From positions 66,007,078-66,071,077 of the forward strand of contig CM070711.1 of NCBI GenBank assembly GCA_036346275.1: a stretch of DNA of 64,000 nt, given 5' to 3'. Source of the stretch: Otatea glauca. Taxonomy: Eukaryota > Streptophyta > Magnoliopsida > Poales > Poaceae. The translations under genes and the position numbers were made by a program. This document shows, piece after piece, positions 1 to 11,213 of this stretch. Below the pieces are notes generated by a model that did no database searches, was not told the DNA's origin, and saw nothing but the letters and a program-made list of their open reading frames with translations. Every line of letters begins with the position of its first letter. The stretch's first letter is position 1.

Positions 1-905
1 GGCATGTTTATGGCTTTCAACATACTTCGTTCCATTGCCACCATTGTTTGGTTACGGCGCTCCACGACGCCATTTTGCTATGGAGAGTATGGCGCTGTGA
101 GCTGCCGCCTGATGTCGCGATCAGCACAGTATGCTGCAAACTCTGTGGAGGTGAACTCTCCACCTCGATCTGTTCGGAGCGCGCGTAGATTGCGCCCAGC
201 GTTGACCTCAGCGCTTGCCTGGAAACACTGGATGGCCTCCGGTGCCTTGTCCTTTGTGGCGAGGAGGATTAGCCACATGTAGCGTTTGCAGTCGTCGATG
301 AGTAGCAAGAAGTAGCGTTTTTCGCCTGGTGTCGGTGGTGAGATCGGGCCGCACAGGTCGCTATAGACGAGATCGAGCAACTTGTCAACGTGATACTTGG
401 CCTCCTTCGGGAATGGGGCTCGACGTTGCTTCCTAGCCAAGCACCCATCACACAATTGATCCACTTGATCAATGTGCTGCAAACCTTGCACCATGCCTTG
501 GGATGCGAGCATGCGTAGTGAGTGGGAATTGAGATGCCCGTACCGGGCATGCCAACACCATGCCTCGTCATCGCGCTCGGTAGACATGCATATAGGCTGT
601 GCAAGGTCGAGGTTAAGCACATAAAGCTGACTCGCATTGCGCTTTACCTTAGCGAGCAGTTGATGACGACTATCTCGAATGCACATGTAGTCACCCTTTA
701 TGCGCATCTCACATTTGTTTTCGTCCAGCGCACGGTGTTCATTGTTGTGGCACGTGGACAACACTGTGCCGTGGCCGCAGATGTCGACCACCGAGCTATC
801 ATCGAAATGGACAGTACCCTTTACACCATCGTCGAGCTCAGCAAACACCGTCTTGTCGTTGGTCATGTGGTTACTTGCCCCGTATTAGGATACCATGCGC
901 GATCA
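1..905 (-). pseudogene. Ty1-copia pol fragment (protease remnant, GAG-pre-integrase, integrase)
   Basis: Reads leftward and continues beyond the window. The open stretch 78-866 encodes the zinc-binding segment of integrase (WHARYGH, then CDGCLARK) and the first two catalytic Asp contexts (VYSDLCG and RTDRGGEF). An in-frame TAG at 78-80 replaces an expected Gln just before QNGVVERRN, so the catalytic Glu lies beyond a stop. At about 867-900 the protease motif is damaged: the usual LDTGAS reads PNTG with a one-base loss, so catalytic Asp is Asn and the frame shifts. This is the internal region of a dead copia element whose 5' LTR is at 2060-2300. Family assignment is firm; lineage within copia is not resolved. 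Confidence 0.9.
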
Positions 906-1083
906 TGGTGATCGTCCTTGCACCCAAGGAAGACCTAGGCATGCTCCTCATGGAGGTGAACCTCGCCAATGGCATGCACATGCTCATCGGTCACAGTCTC
1001 CACATGCGCCATGAACAGTGCTGGTGCAACATCATCGTCTTACATCAAGTGCGCCTGCTTGCGCTTCTTCTTGCGACAATGGC

Positions 1084-2044
1084 CTAATGGCCCAGCTTAC
1101 CGCAGTAGTGGCACTTGTCCTTCGAGACATCGTGGCCACCGCCCTGAGATTGCTTGTCGCACGAGGGATTGTCCTTACCAAAGTCTCGTCCGTCATTTCG
1201 GCGTCGGTTGCTGTTCTCGCCGCCGTTGTCGCTGTTAGATGATCCGTCCTGCTCGCGTTTACGCATGCACGAGCCACTCTTCTTCAAACAGCAGCAAACG
1301 TCCGCCTGTGCTGCCACCGGTGTCGATCCCAAACCATTCCTCGGTCGCCTTCAGTCGCCCAATCAACTCCTCAACAGAGAGGGTGGAGAGATCGATCAAC
1401 GCTCTATGGAGAGCGCCACCTGAGTGTATCTCGGGGGAACAAGGCACAGGAATTTTTGCACCGCCTACTCCTCCGAGATCGTGTCGTCAAGGATGGAGAG
1501 GCTATTCATCATGTCAGTCAAGCGCATGGCAAAATCATTGATGGTCTCGCTGTCGTTGAAATTGATCCCATCGAACTCTTTGCGGAGCGATTGAGCCTTG
1601 GCTTTGCGCACCCGCTCGATGCCGAGGCGAATCGTCTTGATTGAGTCCTAGGCTTCCTTCACTGTCTTCTTGACGACAAGGCTTGCTAGCATCTCCGTCG
1701 GCATGGCACAGAGGATGGGCTCAAGCGCCATGCGATCTTCCCAGTAATCAGCTTTGTCGGTGATGTCAGCGCCGATCTCGACCACCGTCCATAGGCCTCT
1801 CGCTTGCAGGATGTCCTTTATGAGCAGAGGCCAATCACCGTAGTTCGTCCTTGTCAATGTCGGGTAGACGGTCGATCCTCCAACCTCCTTCACCACTCGC
1901 GGTACCACTAGTTCACGACCAGCGCCACTTCTGCCTACACCGTTGTTGCCATGGATCCTAAGACGCGGTGGTGACTCGGACTTGCGAGGAGATGCAGACC
2001 CATCTTGCGACATTATTGACATGTGCAACTGAAGCTCTGGAAGG
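1084..2044 (-). pseudogene. Ty1-copia gag remnant
   Basis: Leftward-reading gag. The N-terminal part (start near 2010, reading to 1648) contains LTRTNYGDWPLLIKDIL, the usual opening of copia gag. The middle is spread over shifted frames (1259-1447 has a VEELIGRLKATEEWFG segment). The zinc knuckle CHYCGKLGH near 1084-1110 is followed by a TAG where Trp is expected, and a lost base disturbs the last Cys before the lysine/arginine run. Several stops and shifts make it non-functional. It directly follows the primer binding site, as expected for gag. Confidence 0.85.
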
Positions 2045-2057
2045 CTCTGATACCAAT
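2045..2057 (-). promoter_or_regulatory. Copia primer binding site (tRNA-iMet)
   Basis: On the minus strand the sequence TGGTATCAGAGCC lies two bases inside the LTR. It is the standard complement to the 3' end of initiator tRNA-Met used by plant copia elements, and it fixes the element orientation as leftward. Confidence 0.9.
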
Positions 2058-2059
2058 TG

Positions 2060-2300
2060 ATAGATTTTTTCCTTGATGCTAGCAAGGAAGAAAATCTTTC
2101 AATTTGTGGTGCTTCAAATTGATACATCGTTTTCTGATTTCTTGTTTTCAAAAGAATACAAAAACTCTTGCTTATATAGCAGTATATACAACCGAATCAA
2201 ACCTAAAATCGGATACAGCAACAACGGCTAGAAAAACAAAACTTTCCATACTACTCACCCAACAGACACAGACATGGACATGGCCTTAGCAAAAATAACA
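2060..2300 (-). repeat. 5' LTR of the copia element
   Basis: Begins TGATAG next to the primer binding site on the plus strand and ends ATAACA, so on the minus strand it runs TGTTAT to TATCA. About 241 bp. The inner edge is set by the primer binding site. The outer edge at 2300 is inferred from the TG..CA rule and from UGT homology starting shortly after. The partner LTR is outside the window. Confidence 0.7.
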
Positions 2301-2314
2301 TGATTAAGTCTAAC

Positions 2315-2515
2315 ATTATCAAGGGCGACAAGGTGGAGGCCAAGGTGAGGCTCGTTGTGGAGTTAGAGGAAGGGAGGGAGCTCAGGGCGCGAGTGGCAGC
2401 GCAGAAGAAAGAGGCTGAGGCGGCACTGGAGGAAGGAGGCTCCTCGCAAGCAGTGTTTGTCTAGTTCTTGTTGGATGTGGAGAAGGAGAATCTTGGAGAG
2501 CAGCTCAGCAAGTGA
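2315..2515 (+). pseudogene. UGT88-type glycosyltransferase, 3' fragment (unit A)
   Basis: The last 66 or so codons of a UDP-glycosyltransferase, in one frame, closely matching the C-terminal ends of the genes at 35944 and 54474 (EGRELRARVAA, then EEGGSSQA, then LLDV, then NLGEQL). An in-frame TAG at 2462-2464 replaces the Gln codon seen in the other copies. A two-codon insertion (Glu-Lys) follows. The stop at 2513-2515 and the start of the 3' UTR (ATTTTCAACTGCTCT) match the intact genes. The 5' part is missing; the copia element lies immediately upstream. Confidence 0.92.
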
Positions 2516-2541
2516 CAAATTTTCAACTGCTCTAATTGGCA

Positions 2542-2573
2542 CCACACCACACACACACACACACACACACACA
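2542..2573. repeat. (CA)n microsatellite
   Basis: A nearly pure CA dinucleotide run, followed by a shorter ACACAC tract near 2586. Units B and C carry only a short CACACACAC at the matching place, so the expansion is specific to unit A. Confidence 0.95.
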
Positions 2574-2837
2574 AGAATGCAAGAACACACACACAAGAAT
2601 GCAAGAACAACGCCTCTCTTTTGCAGCGCCTCAAATGTTTGTAAAATGTGATATATTCCTTACCTAGATCTATTGTGATAATTCTCAGAAGTGTTATGTG
2701 CTAATAAGATGATAATGAGTATTAAGTTTATGTTTTTGTTTGTGCATGTCACATGCTTGATGTATTGCCCCAAAGAAATTTGAATCAACAAGAATCTGGT
2801 GTGCCATTTTGTTTGCTCATTGAATATGCACCTTGTT

Positions 2838-2937
2838 GCGTTCGAGCGCATAGCTCGTTTGGCTGAGTCGCTCGCCGAGCGCTCGGCCCGCTCACGTTCG
2901 AGCGCTGCTTGATGCGTGCACGTGAGTGCGTGTGTGG

Positions 2938-2968
<31 letters not shown>

Positions 2969-3050
2969 GAGTGCGCCCGTGCGTAGCTCCCTTGTTGTTT
3001 CTTCTTCTATACTGAATGCCAGAGCTCCTGGTCAAAATTCAAAAAAAAAT
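2838..3050 (+). mobile_element. tRNA-type SINE with 14-bp target duplication
   Basis: A 213-bp insertion absent from the matching places in units B and C (near 40290 and 52260). It is flanked by exact 14-bp direct repeats (ATATGCACCTTGTT at 2824-2837 and 3051-3064) and ends in an A-rich tail, both signs of LINE-driven retroposition. The 5' part has a tRNA A-box-like stretch (TAGCTCGTTTGGC) and a B-box-like GTTCGAGCGC. A (TG)n run lies inside at about 2942-2968. The architecture fits grass SINEs; I do not assign a named family. Confidence 0.88.
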
Positions 3051-3157
3051 ATATGCACCTTGTTTGTGTACACTTCTGATGGAGCAGTAGCATAGGATCT
3101 ACACTTAGTTAACCCATGTTGGAACTGGATTCATGAGCCTAACAGGTATATGGTAAG

Positions 3158-4132
3158 AGATTTTTTTATCTGTCTGCTAGCCATCTGTCATACATGCATA
3201 CCTGAGATGGATGCAACTGGGAATGTTTCATATGAAGCTGAGTCCCCTGACAAAGCTGCATTTGTTATTGCAGCAAGAGAATTAGGGTTTGAGTTTTACA
3301 AGAGGGCATAGACAAGTATAATTGTTTGTGAACGGGATCAAGTCAGAATGGTGTACAAAATAGGTAAGTCAAATTTCTTTGTTTCCCTAAATGGTAATCC
3401 TTATTACCTAAATTTGACCCTTTGACATTATTTTACAGAAAGTACGAGCTCCTAAGTATCTTGGAATTCAGTAGCACACGAAACGGATGTCTATGATTGT
3501 GAAGGAACCAGAGGGATGGATATTAATGCTTAGTAAGGGTGCTGAAAGGTTAGTTCCATATATCTGAATTTCTACATCTTTTATCACAGATAAATGTCCA
3601 ACTTATGTTTCTGTCAATGTTTTCTTTTCTGTATTCTTCGTGTGAACAGTGTGATGTCAAAAGGGCTTGCACCAACTGGAAGAAAATTTGAGGAAGAGAC
3701 TAAAAGGCACATATATGAGTATTCTGACTCTGGTCTATGAACCTTGGTTCTTGCATACTGTGTCTTGGATGAGAGAGAGTATGAGGAATTTGATGAAAAA
3801 TTCAATGTTGCCAAAACATCTATAAGTGCTAACAGAGATGAAAAAATTGAGGAGGCTGCTTACAGCATCAAGCGGGACTTACTTCTTCTTGGTGCCACCG
3901 TTGTTGAAGTCAAGCTCCAGAAAGGGGAAGTCTTTTTGTCAACTGCTGTCTTTTCCAGTCATTTTTTAAGCCCAAATACATTCTAATAAATATTCCTTTT
4001 TCATATGTGTTCATATGCATTTATATTCAGGTACCAGAATGCATAGATAAGCTTGCACAAGCAGGAATTAAGATATTGGTGCTGACAGGTGACAAAATGG
4101 AGACAGCTACGATCCTCATCAAAGAAATGTAA
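3158..4132 (+). pseudogene. P4-type phospholipid-transporting ATPase (ALA-like) fragment, unit A
   Basis: Four exon-like blocks with recognisable splice borders (about 3158-3363, 3439-3548, 3650-3928, 4031-4132). Together they encode part of the cytoplasmic nucleotide-binding region of a plant flippase. Motifs include CHTCIPEMD, YEAESPDKAAFVIAARELGF, a KEPEG/LSKGA block, LAPTGRKFEEETKRH, and VPECIDKLAQAGIK leading into VLTGDKMETA, the conserved hinge TGD. The phosphorylated DKTGT site and all membrane segments are absent. There is an in-frame TAG after FYKRA, a frameshift in exon 2 and a TGA in EYSDSGL*TLVLAY. Flippases move phospholipids across membranes; this copy cannot. Confidence 0.92.
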
Positions 4133-4573
4133 CTTGCCTGAATTTGCAATTTACAAGACTAGATGTCAAGACAACAACATGCTCTACTACTTCAGCTTCA
4201 TCTGTTCATTTCCTTGAGCAAACTCCTAACATATTGTTTTGCTAATTTGCACAAAACCTAAAAAACAAATACGATACACAATCCATGAAAAGGAAGGCTC
4301 AGGAAAAATTTGATACAGTAGAAAATAAACCTCTTCCACTGATGATTAAATTAAACATCAATATATTGTAACAAATAACATAGGGAGCAGGCTATTGGCA
4401 TAGCCAGTAATCTCTCCTTTTTTACTTTGGTTAAGGAGACTTTGTTTAATTCTTCCTAGAAAGATTATTTTTGAACTGAGTTGATAGCGGAACCTGTCTC
4501 CTGACTAGATGGTATCTGTCATATGCTTGAGATAATCGTGAACTTTTTTTGCTTAATCATATAACCTTTTAAT
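4133..4573. other. Noncoding remainder of unit A
   Basis: AT-rich sequence with partial counterparts in unit B (41335-41720) and unit C (53385-53460). I see no coding signal. It joins the flippase fragment to the conserved block at 4580. Confidence 0.6.
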
Positions 4574-4855
4574 TTGTGCAGGTACGAATCAAATGGCACT
4601 GTGTTGACTTGTGTTGCTAGAATATTAGGTGTACACCATTCCACGACATCCACAGCTGACAGTTGTTCCCTTGTGGCAGTTCCTGATGTTGGTTGTGTCA
4701 GTTTTGGCAGCATGCTGGTGAGGAGAGACACTGGTAAATGCTGCAGTGGCGCGCCATGGGTAGATTCTAAAGGTGAAGCTGTGTTAAACCGAAATGGTGA
4801 AGATCAGTGCATAAGAGAGGACACGTGCAGACCAGTTGAGGTACTCATGCTATAA
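4574..4855 (+). pseudogene. Conserved unidentified coding-like block (unit A copy)
   Basis: Opens after a plausible splice acceptor (TTTGTGCAG at about 4574-4582) and stays open to a TAA near 4853. The same frame is open in unit B (41842-42126). It includes LTCVARILGVHHS, VPDVGC, FGSMLVRR and EAVLNRNGE. I do not recognise the family. Many differences between the two copies change the amino acid, so the shared open frame may be chance or a decaying exon. It follows the flippase exons but does not resemble a flippase segment I know. Confidence 0.4.
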
Positions 4856-7134
4856 TCTACCTATTCACATAATGTTCACAATGCCATAGACATGAGTTCT
4901 CACCCCCCATCCCCGCTTTGCTGCTTAAACCATAAGCATTTCGCTGATTGATCCATAACTTTATTGCCAGACCTACTTGTAAATTTCATCACCCGTTCTC
5001 TCGTGCAAAGCAACCTGCAGGATATAGAATAAGTTGATTTTGTTCCATATCTTCAAAACAGTACTTCCTGTTTGTAAAATCCCATTTGTACGAATTGTTG
5101 GATATAGCCATTTAGGTTAAAAAGCATATATCTAATAACATTGGTTTTTCGTTATTGCAAGAATGATGGAACTGTGTGGAGGAATCTTCCTGTTTAGGGT
5201 CCATGTAGCACCATTTTCAATCAAGGCCACTTAGAGTGCTTATTGTGTCCGCATAAATGTCACATATATGTCTATCCGCTATGCTGCTCTGCCTCGTATG
5301 TGCTGTCTGTTGGGAATATAGAGCTCACATTTTGCAAATGGCATTAATACATGTTATTGCTCAATTTTTTCTTTCGTGAACATGTAGGTGATATTCCTGT
5401 GCATAGCGACTTATTTTTATTTTTTTCTTACTAATATTTGTATATATGTGATATGGGCTCACTGGTTAGGGAGTGGAGGACAACTGAGTATGTGCATTTC
5501 AGGTTTGATCGGATTGAACATAACTCCAAGTAGTTTAAAACTGCTGATCTACTACTGTCAACAACTTATTTCTAATTGTTTGCTAGGCCAATCAGATTGA
5601 ACTTATCAACTGGATCGAAACCTGAATGCATGGAGGAGTCTGCACTCTGCAGTAGATTGATAAAGACAGCTGACTACTAGGTAAATTTGCTGTTGATATT
5701 GCTTTCTTCAGTTATATAGCCTTCACTATACTTGCCAATTTCTACACAATAGTAATAAATAAATTCAAGAGCAGATGGATGATTTGCAAGTACTGTGTTC
5801 CTTTAATGGCATTGTCTGACTTGGCATTTGTGAGATTATTCGGCTATTCTGTGATTGAATGTCCCATATAATGCACACTTATCTTAAAATACAGAGAGTG
5901 TATTAAATCACTACCATATTTCCATTGCTCATTGGAGGTGTTAGATTTACTTTCCATAGCATCAAAGATAAAGAACCTTTTTTTTCATGCTAGCTAGGTG
6001 CCATCAAAATATACGAGGCCTGAACATTTAGCTCTTCAATATTCATGGGTACAGAAAGTGTCTTCCTTGATACTTCTGTTATCACTTATTTATCTATGCA
6101 AATAAAACATCAATGAAATATGATGGCTAAAGCTTCCACTTTCAACTTGAATTAGCTCTCTGATGACAAGATCCTAGAAAACCTTCACATTACTTGATCA
6201 TGGTGAACAGCTGTTTATGTCATCAGTTTTTTCAGTCATAGGTTGACTGAGATCTAGGTTATTCAGATATTTGGTCAATTACATGCTAACTTGAGTCGAT
6301 GCCACTCAAATGAATTCCACATAAACTAGATCTCGCACTAGAACCTAAGGAATACTTAGTTCGATGCCTTGTTTCAGAAAAAGGTCCAGATGTTTTAGGT
6401 GTAAAAACAAAGTGTGAAATTTAAATGCTCTCTTTGCTCTCCTTCATCCTAAGTGCCTCAATGTACATGGAAAGCTATTTTCACTGAATCTGGTATCAAC
6501 CGACTTAAGGTGAGGTACTTACAAATAATTTCTGTCAACAAAAGAATGCATTATTATTGCACATGAAGTTAGTACTTGGTATGATGTCCTCTTTTTTTAC
6601 CATATGTTCTAACTTCAGTCGCTTATATGTTTGCGGACCTAATATTCTTTTCTTTGTGCACCATAATAACTCAGTTGACCTTTTTGCGAAAACACCTACA
6701 TATGTATACTAACTAGGATGTTTTCTTTGTATTCATGTTGGACAAGAAATGACATCAACAGCTAAATGTGTATTTTGTTTGATATGTGTGTATGAGAATT
6801 TTAATGTTAATTGAATGATTTAGGTTACGCTAGATGATATGAATCGCCCTCTTTTGAGACACCATTGTAATGCACGGGCACCTTAGTAGTATAAGAAAGA
6901 TTCTCCGGTCGTCGCACAGTGGATCCCCATCCTTGCAATCTTCCAAAAACTTGAGACGCACCCGCCATAGTAGCTTGCCTTGCCTCCCAACTGTAAAGTT
7001 TCGTGATGTTCGTTTTTCTGCAAGAGAGACCAAAACACAGTCCAATGGTACACAAAGAAAACTACTTTGATGATGCCAATGTGCTATGGAATCTTCCTGC
7101 ACAATTTCGTGACTTCCGGTTCCAGTGGTATATA
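4856..7134. other. Long noncoding spacer of unit A
   Basis: About 2.3 kb of AT-rich DNA that aligns almost base for base with 42127-44398 in unit B. It has no convincing ORF, RNA gene or transposon ends. A GC-richer patch at 6830-7130 gives short minus-strand ORFs in both copies, but their frames shift between copies. It is best read as intron or intergenic sequence carried along in the duplication. Confidence 0.7.
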
Positions 7135-7547
7135 GGGGCTGTTTGGGGAGCTATGCTTCAGCTTTGGGCTAAAAGCTCCCCCAAACAGTATGGCTGCAAA
7201 GCAGCTAGGAAGCTAAGCCACAGCAGAAGCACCTCCAAAAGCTGCAGCTGCTGAAGAGGAGCTTTTCAGCTGCGGCTTCGCTTGAACTCCTCCTAACTCG
7301 CTCGCTCCGCCTTCCCAACCTTTGCCACCCCGCCTTGCCGCTTCCACGTCACCTCCCCACTCGGATGTCGTTGTACTTCACTATGTTGCTACCTTCCATT
7401 TCGGTTAGCCCTCAAAAGCTACAGTTGCAGCAGGTAGTTTGCCAAACAGCATAACAAGAAAAACCACAGCCGCCAGCTACAGCTGCTTTACAGCCCAGCA
7501 AACCAAAAGCGGCTTTTCAGCCCAGCCACAGCTCCCCCAAACAGGCC
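7135..7547. mobile_element. hAT-like MITE in unit A
   Basis: A 413-bp insertion bounded by inverted repeats: GGGGCTGTTTGGGG at the left and AGCTCCCCCAAACAGGCC at the right. The interior repeats alternating AGCTGCAGC, AGCAGC and CTTTTCAGC motifs. Unit B at 44400 lacks it, which confirms insertion. The flank was rearranged at the same place: a 30-odd bp stretch (AAAAGTAGCCGTATGCGG) occurs on both sides, so the target duplication cannot be read cleanly. No coding capacity. Confidence 0.75.
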
Positions 7548-8548
7548 TTATGCGGATAAAAGTAGCCGTATGCGGTATGCACTAGCTAAAGGCTGTGCTT
7601 AAGTTGATTTCCAACTCTGGATAAAAGTAGCCGTATGCGGTATGCACTAGCATACAAAGTAGTAGTAGTGATAATTGTTTGGACAAATTAATTCTACCAG
7701 AAAGGGCTAATTGCTTGGAAAAGTACGTCAGCCGGTGACATATTTGTCCATCGCTACTGCTACGACTACAACGAAAAATGTGTACAAATACGTGTGGCTG
7801 ATAGGTGGTCTGCCCTAGAGGGGAAAGCCACTGTACTTGTACATTCGGAGTTCTGGCATCATCATTTTCCATTACAAATTCGAAAGCTCTCCGAAACTTC
7901 AACTATTTATTTCAGATTCAATCAAACACAGTGTGCAATCTAGATATGGTAAATAGACCTACCAAGTGAATGCCAATCTTGAACTATTTAATCCAAATTC
8001 AAATCCAACTCCTAGATGCACCGGAATTAGCAGAGGTTGTCAACTTTGTCTATCTGTTTTTCAACTTTGATGTGCAAAACCTTAATTGGTTCGCGATGAA
8101 AAAAGTGAATGAAGAAATGTATGGCCACCTATCAACATTATAATCTAGGCAGGGAAAAAATGATGCAGGACAAAATATTTGCATTTTGGTTATTTTTAGG
8201 GTACAACATACCACATTGGCGCACGCTCTTTTACAGTAAACCAATTTACTTCCGTCTAGGTAAGACGGGTATTGAATCTTAGCAATTGGTTAATAGAAAA
8301 CACGTTTGCACTGTGAATTTTTTACCTACTGTAGTGGGATATGCATGTTCGATAAAACGAGAAAGCTTCAAATGCATTCAATTACCAGCTTCTACGATGC
8401 ATTGAGTGCATATTCATCCAAATCATATAAAAAAGGAAATTAACTAATTTTTTTTATATAATGTATAAATAATATTTAAAATATTCACAAATTCTAAAAT
8501 CATGCTATATTGAAATAGGATTGCATGCGGTACTGTCGGGATTGCACG
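7548..8548. other. Unit A spacer and unassigned AT-rich DNA
   Basis: The first part (to about 7735) matches 44405-44490 in unit B and 54010-54145 directly upstream of the second UGT, so it once led into a UGT promoter. From 7735 to 8548 I find no homology within the window, no ORF of note and no transposon ends. Confidence 0.6.
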
Positions 8549-9272
8549 TCGGGGCTACCTGAGGAGTTATGTTAGAGGACTGTGCTACTGATTTCTGCAT
8601 TAAGTATGTATCCTGAGGAGAGTTATATTAGATGATTGTGCTACTAATTTCTGCATTGAGTATGTATCTATAAATTAACACTGTCAACAATTTTGTGAAT
8701 GTGAATATATTGTAAATTTGTCAATCTATGAGTATACTGTGAATGTGAATATATTGTGAATTTGTCAATTGTGATTATACTGTCAATCTGTGAATATACT
8801 GTGAATTTGTCAATCTATGAGTATACTGTGAATGTGAATATACTGTGAATCTATGAAATTTCAGAAAAATAGTCTGGGATTTATCTCTATCAGTTTCACG
8901 CTTAGAACCAATAGAGACTATCATCTCTATCGGTTCTGAGCATGGAACCGATAGAGACAATACACGAATCTCTGTTGGTTCAACGCTAATAATCGATAGA
9001 GATCAGGAGGACGTCTCTATCAATTCTGAGTGTGGAACCGATAAAGATTCGTATATTATCTCTATCGGTTCCAAGGTCAGAACCGATGGAGGTAATTATT
9101 CTTCTGGGTCAGTTTTGAGCTCGAAACCGACCCAGATGAGAATATATCTCTATCGGGCGAAAACCGACAGTGATAGCCACTCGTCATTACTGTCTAAGGA
9201 CTTTGTATCGCCACCAAAACTGACCCAGACGATGAAAAAGAATCGACTCATATGACCATTTCTATATTAGTG
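8549..9272. mobile_element. Truncated CACTA element, right terminus (unit A copy)
   Basis: Matches 47235-47954 of the complete CACTA element in unit B. It contains the same GTGAATATACTGTGAAT-type tandem units (about 8680-8850) and a subterminal array of direct and inverted TCTATCGGTTC/GAACCGATAGA motifs (about 8880-9180). It ends TCTATATTAGTG followed by TAA, a mutated version of the intact terminus. The left half, including the captured gene fragment, is missing. The flank beyond 9272 matches the flank of the unit B copy, so this is the same insertion copied by segmental duplication. Confidence 0.88.
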
Positions 9273-9954
9273 TAACGAGTCCAAACAAGTTTGAACTGAA
9301 ATTCAAACTACAGTTGTCTTCTTTTGTGGTAGTTTGATTGTAGGTGTGTGTTGATTATATATATAAATCAGCAAAGCATGTGATCTAAATGCGTCCATAT
9401 AATCTAGAACTTATTTTTGTTGAAAAATATACCCGAAATTGGCTTGAATCCGAGCATTTGAAATCATGCTGCCCTGACACATGTCCCATTTGTGTATATG
9501 TATGTGTGTGTCTATATATAGGAAAATGGTTCCATACTTCTAGATGTACATACTCCCACCTTGCATATACTACTTAAATAAAAAAATTATACCTCTTTAT
9601 CTTTTTGTGCATACTCTAATAATGATTATAAAATACTCCAAAGTGAGTTCCTTGAAAAATTTCATCAAAGTCCACTTTTTATAGCATAATTTGTGTATAT
9701 ACTCATTTTACATATGAAAAAATATATATAGCAAAAATAAAGGGCTCCGATGAATGTTTTTTTAACCATGTCGCATTGAAGTATCTTAGAATTAGTATTT
9801 AAGTATACTAAAAGTGATAAATAAGTATAACATATTTGTTTAAGTAGTATATTAGAAGTGAGAATATGTACTCTCGAGAGTACGCATGCAATACAATTAC
9901 TCCTACTAGTTCTTGAAGTACTAATTTGGCTGTCGACTGAAGCAATGTGCTTCA
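9273..9954. other. Noncoding flank shared with unit B
   Basis: Aligns with 47955-48660 downstream of the other CACTA terminus. It is AT-rich with GTATATGTATGTGTGTG runs and has no credible coding sequence. It links the CACTA end to the acidic-repeat ORF. Confidence 0.7.
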
Positions 9955-10320
9955 ATGAACATATCTATCGAGACCTATGAACAAGAACAACAAAGATCTT
10001 GCGGTAGAGGTGGTGGAGGACTCAGAGGACGAGGGCGGCAAAGACACCATGGCAAAGGTAGTGGTCTGGTGGAGGACTCGGAGGATGAGGGCAGCGAAGA
10101 CCCCATGGCCGAGGTGGTGGAGGACAAGGGCAGCGAAGACTCCATGGCTGAGTTGGTGAAGGAATCAGAGAATGAGAGCGGTGATGAAGACCCGACGGTG
10201 CAGGTGGTGGACTCTGAAATTGAGGACGACGAAGACCCTATGGGTGAGGTGGTGGACTCTGAGGTTAGGGGTGATGAAGAACCCGTGGGCGAGGTGGTAG
10301 AGGATTCTATAGACAATTAG
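9955..10320 (+). pseudogene. Acidic-repeat ORF, unit A copy (function unknown)
   Basis: A 121-codon open frame. After a Gly/Arg-rich start it consists of diverged repeats of about 15-20 residues of the type VEDSEDEG-EDPMAEVV, very rich in Asp, Glu and Val. The unit B homologue (48781-49050) keeps the repeats but has lost the N-terminal frame and differs in repeat number, including an extra VVED. No catalytic motif, signal peptide or membrane segment is visible. Low complexity makes chance openness possible. I do not recognise a family. Confidence 0.4.
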
Positions 10321-10744
10321 GACGAGGGTTGAGCTCATGGATAAGGACGAAGATGAACAAGACTTGCAGAAACAAAATGCGAGTTCTGCTAGTTCATCTT
10401 CTAGCGATAAAGGACTGGAAAGGATCACATCGCTTTTTTTAAAGATCTATGTTCCTTCTTACTTTCAATAGGGAAGAAGAAATGAATGTCCTCTGCTATT
10501 GGTTCTTGTATGGCCTACCTTTTGCTACTGGTTCTTGTATGGTTATGCATGTACGTATTCGCAAGATGTGGACAAATCTTTCTACTAGTACAAAGCCACA
10601 AAAACAACCGCTTGTGCTCGGGTTAATAAAACCTTGCATCTACTAGTACTTGAGCTTGAGTCGACAAAACCATCTACTAGGACAAAGCCAAAACAATCTA
10701 CTAGTACAAAGCCAGAAAAATAAAAACTTGTTCCTAAGTAAATA
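10321..10744. other. Unit A spacer with CTACTAGTACAAAGCC repeats
   Basis: Noncoding. Several short direct copies of CTACTAG(T)ACAAAGCC lie between 10585 and 10720, matching 50335-50490 in unit B. It leads directly into the mariner transposase remnant. Confidence 0.65.
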
Positions 10745-11213
10745 TGAGAATCACATTTCAGCTGACTTGGAGGCTTACCATTCCTCTCTAACATTTGCTC
10801 GCTCATATGCGGGATCTCGTACTTGTGGCTGCCTTTTGTTCGTATGATTTCACTCATGCAGCATTGATGAGTGAGAAAAACATAATTATAGCTTTTTGTC
10901 GGAAACTCGTCTCGTATGTCTTCACCACCGAGCTGACTAGTTCTTCCACTGTCTTGCATGAGTCCTGCTGTATGGACTGAACAGCACAAAAAAAAAAACC
11001 TAAGGTCTGAGACATTTAGATCAGGGGAATTTGGAGGTAGACGCATCAAACGAATATCAGATCCATCTTCTCTTGCTACTCGACAAAACTCCTCGTCAGT
11101 TGGATCAATGTGGGTTCTTGCATTATCTTGTTGAATAAAAATGGGGTGTCCGAGGTCTTCCCTTGGCCATTTTTCATTTTTCTTTGATGGTAGGCAAGAC
11201 TTTGTTAACAAGT
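10745..11213 (-). pseudogene. Mariner-like (DD39D) transposase, C-terminal part
   Basis: Minus-strand coding remnant of a plant mariner transposase. It contains the second catalytic Asp context IFIQQDNARTH and, 40 residues later, the third Asp in NSPDLNVSDLRFF, matching the plant DD39D spacing. An extra run of T (about 10985-10999 on the plus strand) shifts the frame after RFF, and a small insertion near KEK shifts it again before WPRED. The middle of the gene continues at 17006-17480, on the other side of a solo LTR. Confidence 0.92.

Noticed and set aside
6825..7102. Minus-strand ORFs at the end of the unit A spacer
   Set aside because: The counterpart in unit B (44097-44418) is open in different overlapping frames and I see no family motif; treated as chance openings in a conserved noncoding patch.
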